15,736 bases of DNA from contig JBFFGE010000107.1 in the NCBI GenBank assembly GCA_041557595.1, positions 1 through 15,736 on the forward strand. Reading direction: 5' to 3'. Every line of letters begins with the position of its first letter. The stretch's first letter is position 1. Shown one piece after another: positions 7,159-14,354 of the stretch. Origin of the DNA: JAOTYV01 sp041557595. Its GTDB lineage: Bacteria; Pseudomonadota; Alphaproteobacteria; UBA8366. The translations under genes and the position numbers were made by a program. A model generated the notes under the pieces. It did no database searches. It was not told the origin of the DNA and was given only the letters and a program-made list of their open reading frames with translations.

Positions 7159-8094
7159 ATGGACTTTCTCAACGCCATCCTGGTCACGCCCTTCGTGGAA
7201 ATCGCGGACTCTCCCGTCTTTTTCGCCGAAGTCGCGATCAACGGGTTGCTGACCGGCGTGATGTATTCGCTGGTGGCGCTCGGTTTCGTGCTGATTTTCA
7301 AGGCGTCGGGCGTGTTCAATTTCGCCCAGGGCATCATGGTGCTGTTCGCCGCCCTGACCCTGGTCGGACTGATGGAACACGGTGCGCCGGTTTGGCTCGC
7401 GCTGATCCTCACCGTCGGCGTCATGATCGCGCTGGCCTTCGCGATCGAGCGCCTGATGTTGCGACACCTCGTCAACCAGGAACAAATCATCCTGTTCATG
7501 GCGACGATCGGCCTCGCGTTCTTCCTCGAAGGGTTCGGCGAGACGCTGTGGGGCAGCAACGTGAAGAAGCTGGATGTCGGCATTCCCGACATGCCGCTTG
7601 AATTCGGCGGCATCCTGCTCAGCAGTTTCGATTTGATCGCCGCGCTGATCGGCGCCGTTCTGGTCGCCAGCCTCGCCATCTTCTTTCAGAAGACCGCGAT
7701 CGGCCGCGCACTGCGCGCGGTCGCCGACGATCATCAGGCGGCCCTCTCGGTCGGCATCCCGCTCAAAACGATCTGGATCATCGTCTGGTCGGTGTCGGGC
7801 ATGGTGGCGCTTGTCGCGGGGATCATGTGGGGCGCCAAGAGCGGCGTGCAATTCAGCCTGTCGCTGATCGCCCTGAAAGCGCTGCCGGTACTAATCCTCG
7901 GCGGCTTCACCTCGGTTCCAGGTGCGATTATCGGCGGCCTGATCATCGGCGTCGGCGAAAAAATCGCCGAAGTCTATTGGGGCCCGGCGGTCGGCGGCGC
8001 CATCGAGAACTGGTTCGCCTACATGCTGGCGCTGGCATTCCTGCTGTTCCGGCCGCAAGGGCTGTTCGGCGAACGCATCATCGAGCGCGTCTAG
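7159..8094 (+). CDS. livH: Branched-chain-amino-acid-type ABC transporter permease, LivH-like
   Basis: Inner-membrane permease, 311 residues, normal for LivH. A hydrophobic N-terminal segment (AINGLLTGVMYSLVALGFVL) leads into the conserved IFKASGVFNFAQG motif (near 47-59), the hallmark of LivH proteins. Later features are RALRAVADDHQAALSVGIP (near 182-200), the cytoplasmic loop that contacts the ATPases, and the final GGFTSVPGAIIGGLIIG helix. About eight hydrophobic helices can be counted. It starts 4 bp after livG and ends 14 bp before livM, so it is translated as part of one operon. It pairs with LivM to form the channel. Confidence 0.93.
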   Translation: MDFLNAILVTPFVEIADSPVFFAEVAINGLLTGVMYSLVALGFVLIFKASGVFNFAQGIMVLFAALTLVGLMEHGAPVWLALILTVGVMIALAFAIERLMLRHLVNQEQIILFMATIGLAFFLEGFGETLWGSNVKKLDVGIPDMPLEFGGILLSSFDLIAALIGAVLVASLAIFFQKTAIGRALRAVADDHQAALSVGIPLKTIWIIVWSVSGMVALVAGIMWGAKSGVQFSLSLIALKALPVLILGGFTSVPGAIIGGLIIGVGEKIAEVYWGPAVGGAIENWFAYMLALAFLLFRPQGLFGERIIERV

Positions 8095-8108
8095 CGGAGG
8101 CGACGGAC

Positions 8109-9194
8109 ATGTTTTACCGCGAGGCGGGACAATTCAAGACAAGCTACACCTCGGATCAGGCGATCTTTCCGATCCGGCAGGACCTTTGGTTTATCGCGCT
8201 GGTATTGCTCGCCGCCTTCGTCGCCGTGCCGCTGCTCATGCAGGGCGCTGACGATTACATGTATCAGGCGGTGCTGATTCCCTTCCTGATCCTGTCGCTG
8301 GCGGCAATCGGCCTCAACATTCTGACCGGATACGCGGGCTTGCTCTCGCTCGGCACCGGCGCGTTCATGGCGGTCGGCGCGTATGCGACCTACAAGATCA
8401 CCACGTCCTTTCCCGGCCTCGACATCATCGTCGTGTTTATCCTGGCGGGACTCGTTACCGCCGGTGTCGGCATCGTGTTCGGGCTGCCGAGCTTGCGCAT
8501 CAAGGGGTTCTACCTCGCCGTGGCCACCCTGGCGGCGCAGTTCTTTATTCTGTGGCTCTTCAACAAGGTGCCCTGGTTCTATAATTATTTTCCGTCCGGC
8601 ACGATCACCGCACCGCCGCGCGAATTCATGGGCGTCCTCGTGACCGGGCCCGAAGCGAGCGCGCAATCCCGCTATCTCCTGGTGCTCTCCTTCGTCACGG
8701 TTCTGGCGCTGCTGGCGAAGAACCTCATCCGCGGCCGGATCGGCCGGCAATGGATGGCGATCCGCGACATGGATATCGCCGCCGAGATCATCGGCATCCG
8801 GTTGCTGCCGAACAAGCTGCTCGCCTTCGCCATCAGCTCGTTCTATTGCGGCGTCGCCGGCGCGCTCTACGTGTTCAGCTATCTCGGCAGCGCGGAGACC
8901 GAGGCATTCGATATCCTCCTCTCCTTCAACGTCCTGTTCATGATCATCATCGGCGGATTGGGCAGTATCCTGGGATCGTTTCTCGGCGCGGCGTTTATCA
9001 TTCTGCTGCCGGTGCTGCTCACCAATGCGCCGCAATTTCTCGGATTCGCGATGCGCGCGGACATGCAGAAACATATCGAATTCATGGTTTTCGGCGCGCT
9101 GATCATCATCTTCCTGATCGCCGAACCGCGCGGGCTGGCGCGGCTCTGGCAAATCGCCAAGGAAAAATTGCGGCGCTGGCCATTTCCATATTAG
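8109..9194 (+). CDS. livM: Branched-chain-amino-acid-type ABC transporter permease, LivM-like
   Basis: Second membrane subunit of the importer, 361 residues from the ATG at 8109, which has GGAGG eight bases upstream. The frame is open from 7827, but that upstream part overlaps livH and is not used. The N terminus (MFYREAGQFKTSY) is a soluble extension of about 30 residues before the first helix. Conserved LivM features follow: LNILTGYAGLLSLGTGAFMAVGAYATY (in two parts, near 74-100), LRIKGFYLAVATLAAQF (near 127-143), and the EAA-like loop RDMDIAAEIIGI (near 219-230) with KLLAFAISSFYCGVAGALY. About nine to ten helices. It follows livH by 14 bp. The binding protein gene follows after a 127-bp gap. 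Confidence 0.93.
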   Translation: MFYREAGQFKTSYTSDQAIFPIRQDLWFIALVLLAAFVAVPLLMQGADDYMYQAVLIPFLILSLAAIGLNILTGYAGLLSLGTGAFMAVGAYATYKITTSFPGLDIIVVFILAGLVTAGVGIVFGLPSLRIKGFYLAVATLAAQFFILWLFNKVPWFYNYFPSGTITAPPREFMGVLVTGPEASAQSRYLLVLSFVTVLALLAKNLIRGRIGRQWMAIRDMDIAAEIIGIRLLPNKLLAFAISSFYCGVAGALYVFSYLGSAETEAFDILLSFNVLFMIIIGGLGSILGSFLGAAFIILLPVLLTNAPQFLGFAMRADMQKHIEFMVFGALIIIFLIAEPRGLARLWQIAKEKLRRWPFPY

Positions 9195-9201
9195 CGGGTG
9201 C

Positions 9202-9229
9202 GCCGCGCCGCGGCAGTGTTAGACTTTTT
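9202..9229 (+). terminator. Weak terminator-like hairpin between livM and the binding protein gene
   Basis: A 5-bp GC stem with a 3-base loop (GCCGC / GCGGC, 9202-9214) is followed, ten bases later, by TTTTT at 9225-9229. The T run is too far from the stem for a strong intrinsic terminator. It could act as a partial terminator or an RNA-stability element ahead of the binding-protein gene. Such elements are common where a binding protein must be made in excess. Only a structural reading, low confidence. Confidence 0.22.
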
Positions 9230-9321
9230 ACGAAGACGACCGGAACCGGGGGAACGAAAAGCGAGATCGGGCGCCAAGCCCGCCAAGGAAAAACAGGAAA
9301 CCACTCCAAAGGAGGCACATC

Positions 9322-10638
9322 ATGCGTTTCAAGACAACGACGCTGGCGGCGGTCGGCGCCGCCATCGCACTCTCCGCCCCGCTGGCGGGAAAGTTGCAGG
9401 CCGCCGAACAGTTCATCCCGATGCTGGTCTACCGCACCGGCCCCTACGCGCCGAGCGGCACGCCGGTAGCCAACGGGTTCCGCGACTATTACACGCTGCT
9501 GAACAAGCGCGACGGCGGTATCAACGGCGTGAAGGCGGTCTTCGAGGAATGCGAGACCCAGTACAAGACAAATCTCGGCGTCGAATGCTACGAGAAGCTC
9601 AAGAACAAGGGCGCGACCGGCGCGGCGGTGTTCAACCCGTACAGCACCGGCATCACCTATCAGCTCATTCCCAAAGCGGCGGTCGACAAGACGCCGATCC
9701 ACTCCATGGGCTACGGCCGAACGGCAGCGGGCGACGGCCGCGTCTTCAAATGGGTCTTCACCGCGCCGACCAGCTATTGGAGCCAGGCCTCCGCCTTCAT
9801 CAAATATGTGGCCGCCCAGGAAGGCGGATTTGCGAAGCTCAAAGGCAAGAAGATCACGCATGTCCACCACAACAGCGCCTACGGCAAGGAAGCGAATCCG
9901 ACGCTGGAACTCCTTTCCAAAAAATATGGGTTCGAGTTGAAGCTGCTCGCGGTCGACCATCCGGGTCAGGAACAGAAGTCGACCTGGCTGCAAGTGCGCC
10001 GCTACAAGCCCGACTGGGTCTTCATGTCCGGCTGGGGCGTGATGAATTCGGTCGCGATCAAGGAGGCGGCGTCGATCCGATTCCCGATGGAGCGTTTCGT
10101 CGGCAATTGGTGGTCCGGCACGGAATCGGACGTGATTCCCGCCGGCGCGGGCGCCAAGGGCTATAAATCGACGACCTTCCACGGCGCCGGTCCGAATTAC
10201 GGCGTCCACAAGGATATCGTAAAGCACCTTTACGGCGGCGACACGGCCAAGGCGAAGGACAACAACTACGGCGAGGTGTTGTACAACCGCGGCATCATCA
10301 ATGCGGTCTACACCACCGAGGCGATCCGCACCGCCATGAAGAAGTTCGGCAACAAGCCGATGACCGGCGAACAGGTGCGCTGGGGCATGGAGAATCTGAA
10401 CCTGACCGCGGAACGGCTGAGCGCGCTCGGCCTGAAGGATTTCGCGCAACCCCACCGGATCACCTGCGAAGATCATGAAGGCAATGGCCCCGTCATCATC
10501 CAGCAATGGGACGGCAGCAAATGGTCGATGGTCTCGGATTGGATCGCGCCGATGCGCGACGTGGTACGCCCGCTGATCGAGAAAGCGGCGGCGGACTACG
10601 CGAAGGAGAACAAGATCACGCCACGAAAATGCTCGTGA
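9322..10638 (+). CDS. Periplasmic substrate-binding protein of the Liv-type ABC importer
   Basis: Type I periplasmic binding protein (Leu/Ile/Val-binding, Peripla_BP_6 class), 438 residues. A typical Sec signal peptide is present: MRFK, a hydrophobic core LAAVGAAIALSAPLAG, and cleavage after KLQA or KLQAA (27/28). No lipobox Cys is seen. The mature protein begins AEQFIPMLVYRTGPYAPSGT, with the ligand-entry strand, and GFRDYYTLLNKRDGG (52-66) is the usual first-domain helix. Cys77 and Cys89 could form a disulfide. Spacing from livM is 127 bp, and an AAAGGAGG 6 bases upstream of the ATG is the strongest ribosome site in the window, consistent with high expression. It is longer than amino-acid-binding relatives (about 370), which suggests another ligand. 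The aromatic clusters NWWSG and SYWSQ may help shape the site. Confidence 0.92.
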   Translation: MRFKTTTLAAVGAAIALSAPLAGKLQAAEQFIPMLVYRTGPYAPSGTPVANGFRDYYTLLNKRDGGINGVKAVFEECETQYKTNLGVECYEKLKNKGATGAAVFNPYSTGITYQLIPKAAVDKTPIHSMGYGRTAAGDGRVFKWVFTAPTSYWSQASAFIKYVAAQEGGFAKLKGKKITHVHHNSAYGKEANPTLELLSKKYGFELKLLAVDHPGQEQKSTWLQVRRYKPDWVFMSGWGVMNSVAIKEAASIRFPMERFVGNWWSGTESDVIPAGAGAKGYKSTTFHGAGPNYGVHKDIVKHLYGGDTAKAKDNNYGEVLYNRGIINAVYTTEAIRTAMKKFGNKPMTGEQVRWGMENLNLTAERLSALGLKDFAQPHRITCEDHEGNGPVIIQQWDGSKWSMVSDWIAPMRDVVRPLIEKAAADYAKENKITPRKCS

Positions 10639-10681
10639 TCGCTATTCTCTCGAGCCACCGAAGCGCGCGGCGGAAGCGCGG

Positions 10682-11497
10682 ATGAGCGAAACCGGCAACG
10701 CCCTCCTCTCCGTCAACAGCATCGAGGTCATCTACAATCATGTGATCCTGGTGCTGAAGGGCGTTTCATTCGAAGTGCCGGAGGGCGGCATCGTCGCCCT
10801 TCTCGGCGCCAACGGCGCGGGCAAGACCACCACGCTGAAGGCGGTCTCCAACCTGCTGCGCGCCGAGCGCGGCGACGTCACCAAGGGCACGATCGAGTAT
10901 CTCGGCGAACGGATCGACCGGTTGAGCCCGCACGATTTGGTCAAGCGCGGCGTCATTCAGGTGATGGAGGGCCGCCATTGTTTCGAGCATCTGACGGTCG
11001 AGGAAAACCTGATGACCGGTGCCTATACGCGCCGCGACGGCGCCGCGGCGGTGCGCCAGGACCTGGAACGCGTCTACGAATATTTCCCGCGGCTCAAGGA
11101 ACGCGCGCGCAGCCAGGCCGGTTATACCTCCGGCGGCGAACAGCAAATGACCGCCATCGGCCGGGCCCTGATGGCGAAGCCCAGGATGATCCTGCTGGAC
11201 GAACCGTCGATGGGGCTGGCGCCGCAACTGGTCGAGGAAATCTTCGAGATCGTCGCCCGCCTCAATCGCGAGGAAGGCGTGACCTTCCTGCTCGCCGAAC
11301 AGAACACCAACATGGCGCTGCGCTATTCCCGCTATGGCTACATCCTTGAGAACGGCCGGGTCGTGCTGGACGGCGCCGCCGACGCGTTGCGCGAGAACGA
11401 GGACGTGAAGGAATTCTATCTCGGCCTGTCCGGCGGCGGCCGCAAGAGCTATCGCGATGTGAAACATTACCGCCGGCGCAAACGCTGGCTGGCGTGA
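10682..11497 (+). CDS. livF: ABC transporter ATP-binding protein, LivF-type
   Basis: Second ATPase of the importer, 271 residues. Walker A is GANGAGKT (42-49), the Q-loop is VIQVMEGRHCF (91-101), the signature is YTSGGEQQM (148-156) with Thr-Ser in place of Leu-Ser, and Walker B is MILLDEPSMGLAP (169-181). Gln207 of AEQN occupies the usual H-loop position, as is normal in LivF. The protein is about 30 residues longer than typical LivF (about 235-240) because of a basic tail, SGGGRKSYRDVKHYRRRKRW, which includes six Arg and four Lys/His. It starts 43 bp after the binding protein gene with only a weak purine stretch upstream. It is expected to pair with LivG. Confidence 0.92.
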   Translation: MSETGNALLSVNSIEVIYNHVILVLKGVSFEVPEGGIVALLGANGAGKTTTLKAVSNLLRAERGDVTKGTIEYLGERIDRLSPHDLVKRGVIQVMEGRHCFEHLTVEENLMTGAYTRRDGAAAVRQDLERVYEYFPRLKERARSQAGYTSGGEQQMTAIGRALMAKPRMILLDEPSMGLAPQLVEEIFEIVARLNREEGVTFLLAEQNTNMALRYSRYGYILENGRVVLDGAADALRENEDVKEFYLGLSGGGRKSYRDVKHYRRRKRWLA

Positions 11498-11498
11498 G

Positions 11499-11519
11499 CC
11501 GGACCTGAACCGGACCTGA
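11499..11519 (+). repeat. Two tandem copies of a 10-bp unit between livF and the ligase gene
   Basis: CCGGACCTGA occurs at 11499-11508 and again, after a single A, at 11510-11519. It fills the 35-bp spacer between the livF stop and the ligase start, just before the AAGGA ribosome site. The repeat has a period of 11. It may be a slippage product with no function or a short binding site. Confidence 0.5.
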
Positions 11520-11532
11520 GAAGGACGGGCGC

Positions 11533-12768
11533 ATGACCGACTATTTCGACGATTTGGAGACACGCGATCCGGAGGCGCGGGAAGCATCGCTGATGGCGGC
11601 GCTGCCGGAACAAATCGCGCGCGCCCAAAGGGACGCGCCGGGCTTCGTCAAGATTCTCGCCGGCATCGATCCTGCCGGGATAAACAGCCGCACGGCGCTG
11701 GCAAGCCTGCCGGTCACACGAAAATCCGAGCTGATCGGCCTGCAGGAAGCCAACCCGCCCTTCGGCGGGCTGAGCGCAACGCCGCCGCGGGAATTGCGCC
11801 ATCTGTATCTGTCGCCAGGGCCGATCGCCGAGCCCGAGGGCACAGGCGCCGATTGGTGGCGCATGGGGCGCGCGCTGTTTGCCGGCGGGTTCCGCAAGGG
11901 CGACATCGTGCACAACTGTTTTTCCTACCATTTCACGCCGGCCGGCATGATGCTCGAATCCGGCGCCCGTGCGGTCGGCTGCGCGGTCTTCCCGGGCGGG
12001 GTCGGCAACAGCGAGGAGCAGGCGCGCGCGATGGCGCATTTCCGGCCCGACGGCTATGTCGGCACGCCCGACTTCCTGCAGATCATCCTCGACAAGGCCG
12101 CCGAATTGAAACTCGACATATCGTCCTGCCGCAAGGCGGTGGTGTCGGGCGGCGCGCTGTTTCCCGACATGCGCACGCGCTATGCCGAACAGGGCGTCGC
12201 CGTGCTGCAATGCTACGGTACCGCCGATCTCGGGCTGGTCGCCTATGAGTCGGAGGCGATAGACGGCATGATCGCCGACGAAGGCGTGATCCTGGAGATT
12301 GTCCGCCCCGGCAGCGGCGACCCGGTGCCCGACGGCGAGGTGGGCGAGGTGGTGGTGACCGCGCTGAACCCGGACTATCCGCTGATCCGCTTCGGCACCG
12401 GCGATCTGTCGGCGATCCTGCCGGGGGTCAGCCCCTGCGGCCGCACCGCGCCCCGCATCAAGGGCTGGATGGGCCGGGCCGATCAGACGACCAAAGTGCG
12501 CGGCATGTTCGTCCACCCGGAACAGGTCGACCGCGTCGCCAAACGCCATCCGGAAATCGGCAAGGTCCGGCTTGTCGTGGGCAACGAGGCCGGCCAGGAC
12601 ACCATGGTGCTGCGCTGCGAGTCGGATAGCGCCGATGACGCCTTGGCGAGCGCAATCGCCGACAGTATCCAAACCGAATGCAAGCTGCGCGGCGCTGTCG
12701 AACTCGTCGCGCCTGACGCCCTGCCGAACGACGGCAAGGTGATCGACGACACCCGGGAATACGGTTAG
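11533..12768 (+). CDS. Phenylacetate-CoA ligase-like (PaaK family) protein with a non-canonical ATP loop
   Basis: A 411-residue member of the adenylate-forming superfamily closest to phenylacetate-CoA ligases, which make aryl-CoA from ATP, CoA and the acid. Shared features: an FRKGDIVHNCFSYHFTPAG block (120-138), VVSGGALFPDM (203-213), adenine motif QCYGTADLG (226-234), RFGTGD (286-291), GRADQTTKVRGMFVHPEQV (314-332), and a C-terminal NDGKVIDDTR with a possible catalytic Lys402. The phosphate-binding loop SSGTTGxP is not recognisable. The corresponding place reads YLSPGPIAEPEGTG (92-105). Start ATG 11533 has AAGGA about 8 bases upstream, and it follows livF by 35 bp, so it is the last gene of the plus-strand cluster. 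It may be an active ligase with an altered loop, or a binding/transfer protein. Confidence 0.85.
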   Translation: MTDYFDDLETRDPEAREASLMAALPEQIARAQRDAPGFVKILAGIDPAGINSRTALASLPVTRKSELIGLQEANPPFGGLSATPPRELRHLYLSPGPIAEPEGTGADWWRMGRALFAGGFRKGDIVHNCFSYHFTPAGMMLESGARAVGCAVFPGGVGNSEEQARAMAHFRPDGYVGTPDFLQIILDKAAELKLDISSCRKAVVSGGALFPDMRTRYAEQGVAVLQCYGTADLGLVAYESEAIDGMIADEGVILEIVRPGSGDPVPDGEVGEVVVTALNPDYPLIRFGTGDLSAILPGVSPCGRTAPRIKGWMGRADQTTKVRGMFVHPEQVDRVAKRHPEIGKVRLVVGNEAGQDTMVLRCESDSADDALASAIADSIQTECKLRGAVELVAPDALPNDGKVIDDTREYG

Positions 12769-13610
12769 GCGGGCGGGGCCGTTAATTCGGTTGGCCCATC
12801 GGACATCCCGCCGAGATGCATATAGGCCAGCGCCAATCCGGCGTCACCAATCGGTAGCACAAGCCAAGCCACTGCATGATCTACGACAGTAAACCATAGC
12901 GCTTGGAGAACGCCCGTGTCGGCAAGATCCTCGGCACCCCAAATACCGTCTACAATCCACATCAGAACGGCTGGCGCCGATGTCAGCAGGCAGATGGCGA
13001 ATAAAGCCCACATCTGCCCTTTCGTGGCCGCAAATGCGTCTCGCAGCCGGGAGGGGTTTCCGACGGCCGCCGCCGGGAGCGCAAGTATGAACCTTGTCGA
13101 TAATAGGAGGGCAATAGCTCCTGCGAGAACGAAACCTGTGAACCCAAGGCCAAAAGGCAAATCCGGCCAAATCCTTATTTCGCCATCACCGAAAATTAAA
13201 TTTGCCAGATACGCCACCAATCCAGGCGGTATCATGAGCAAGGCCAGAAGTAGAATCATTAGCAGGAACAAACAAACGTATCGGAACAGGTACACCCCCT
13301 CTGCGTGCCCGACGACAAACCGAGGTGGTTCTTCGGCGCTCACAAGAATGTTGCGCGTCCACGCCGTTGAGACCGGAATAGCAAGGAGCCATATGACTGT
13401 TAGCGCGAAACCGCCTAAGGCGGACGCGCCAGTGTCGGCATGTTCGCCTAGGCCAGCCAAATCCCGTTCGTAGGATTGAATTCCAATCGAAACGATCAAA
13501 ATTAACAGGAACGGCAGCCAGCTCAATCGCAGATAAGCGCCGAAATTGCGAAACAGGATCCGATAGGCCTCCCGCGAAATCGCAAAGGCCGGTAGCATTG
13601 GCGTGCTCAT
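12765..13610 (-). CDS. Six-helix integral membrane protein of unknown function
   Basis: A 281-residue protein starting MSTPMLPAFAISREAYRILF. Hydrophobic segments are near 27-44, 64-82, 111-134, 153-180, 200-224 and 237-262, giving about six helices with a soluble N terminus of about 25 residues. Pro-rich turns such as MIPPGLVAYL and the acidic loop GDGEIRIWPDLP between helices 3 and 4 are visible. I do not recognise the family. It loosely resembles uncharacterised bacterial inner-membrane proteins that start with an AYRILFRNF helix. Start uncertain: ATG 13610 fits the family-like N terminus, and ATGs at 13655 and 13697 are upstream alternatives. GC is lower than its neighbours (29 of 60 in 13201-13260). 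Its stop overlaps the convergent ligase stop by 4 bp. Confidence 0.8.
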   Translation of the reverse strand: MSTPMLPAFAISREAYRILFRNFGAYLRLSWLPFLLILIVSIGIQSYERDLAGLGEHADTGASALGGFALTVIWLLAIPVSTAWTRNILVSAEEPPRFVVGHAEGVYLFRYVCLFLLMILLLALLMIPPGLVAYLANLIFGDGEIRIWPDLPFGLGFTGFVLAGAIALLLSTRFILALPAAAVGNPSRLRDAFAATKGQMWALFAICLLTSAPAVLMWIVDGIWGAEDLADTGVLQALWFTVVDHAVAWLVLPIGDAGLALAYMHLGGMSDGPTELTAPPA

Positions 13611-13767
13611 CGGAGGGCGGTTCCCTTCGCCATGAAACAGTCTTCGTTCGCGCATGAGCGCGGCAAAAACCCCGCGCCACCGCCATAACGCCACCATAGG
13701 GATTGGCCGGTTACCGAAGTCTCAAGATACTAGGTTAACGGCGGGAATAGGCGCGGACCTGTATGCC

Positions 13768-14301
13768 CTATCCGGTTTCGAGCGGCGACCATCTGCGTTC
13801 GGTCATCGGCTCGAAGAGACGGACCGCCGCGCCATGGCTCGCGGCGATCTTTTCGCCCGCCACGCGATCGACAATGGCGAGGCCACGCCGGACGACCGAG
13901 CGGTCGAGACCGGCGATGTCGAGCCAGGCGAAGTCGGCTTCGGCGACCGCACTTTCGTCCGCCGTATCGTCCTGCACCAGGAGGCAGGCGTCCATCGGCA
14001 CCTCCGGCGCCATGTCCAGCCCGGCGAACAGGTTGCGGTGCCAATTGAAGATCATGTCGTCCCAGCCGCCGCCGAAGCTGCCGCCGCCCACGCTTTTGTA
14101 TTGCGAACCGAGCACATCGGCGTCGCGCAGGGAATGCATGGCGTAATAGGGCGCATCGCAGGGCGTGAGGGCGCGGAACCGCTGCGAGGTGCTAAATCCC
14201 GGCACGCTGAGCACCGCCGCGAGTTTGGGCCCGCTGTAATAGGCGTTCCAATCCGCTTCGCGCGCGGGGTCGCTGAACGCGCATTCGACCGTATAGATCA
14301 C
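13768..14301 (-). CDS. Conserved-looking protein of unknown function beside a GST gene
   Basis: About 177 residues from a GTG at 14301. The N-terminal part VIYTVECAFSDPAREADWN, followed by an LAAVLSVPGFSTSQRFRAL segment (near 27-45), has the look of a dimeric alpha-beta barrel (EthD/antibiotic-monooxygenase-type) unit: strand, helix with W-x-x-Y-Y, then VPGF-x-x-x-x-R-F. A second strand is MDACLLV (near 103-109). A Gly-rich insert, SVGGGSFGGGWDD, lies in the middle. Start is uncertain. The frame is open to an ATG-like start at 14421, but that overlaps the end of the GST gene, and GTG 14301 leaves 53 bp between genes but lacks a clear ribosome site. I do not name a function. A link to detoxification is only by neighbourhood. 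Confidence 0.65.
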   Translation of the reverse strand: MIYTVECAFSDPAREADWNAYYSGPKLAAVLSVPGFSTSQRFRALTPCDAPYYAMHSLRDADVLGSQYKSVGGGSFGGGWDDMIFNWHRNLFAGLDMAPEVPMDACLLVQDDTADESAVAEADFAWLDIAGLDRSVVRRGLAIVDRVAGEKIAASHGAAVRLFEPMTERRWSPLETG

Positions 14302-14354
14302 CGGCGACGTCCGTATGTCGTGGGCCAGGGTATTGTGCGCCGGCTCGGCATCGG

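Noticed and set aside
6504..7679. Minus-strand open frame opposite livG and livH
   Set aside because: Antisense to two conserved transporter subunits and without recognisable domains.
7827..8108. N-terminal extension of livM to 7827
   Set aside because: It overlaps livH completely and encodes Arg-rich text. GGAGG precedes the ATG at 8109.
9106..10506. Minus-strand open frame opposite livM and the binding protein
   Set aside because: Spans two unrelated genes and the intergenic hairpin; no domain or ribosome site found.
11467..12672. Minus-strand open frame opposite the PaaK-like gene
   Set aside because: The plus-strand frame carries the adenylate-forming motifs; the antisense text has none.
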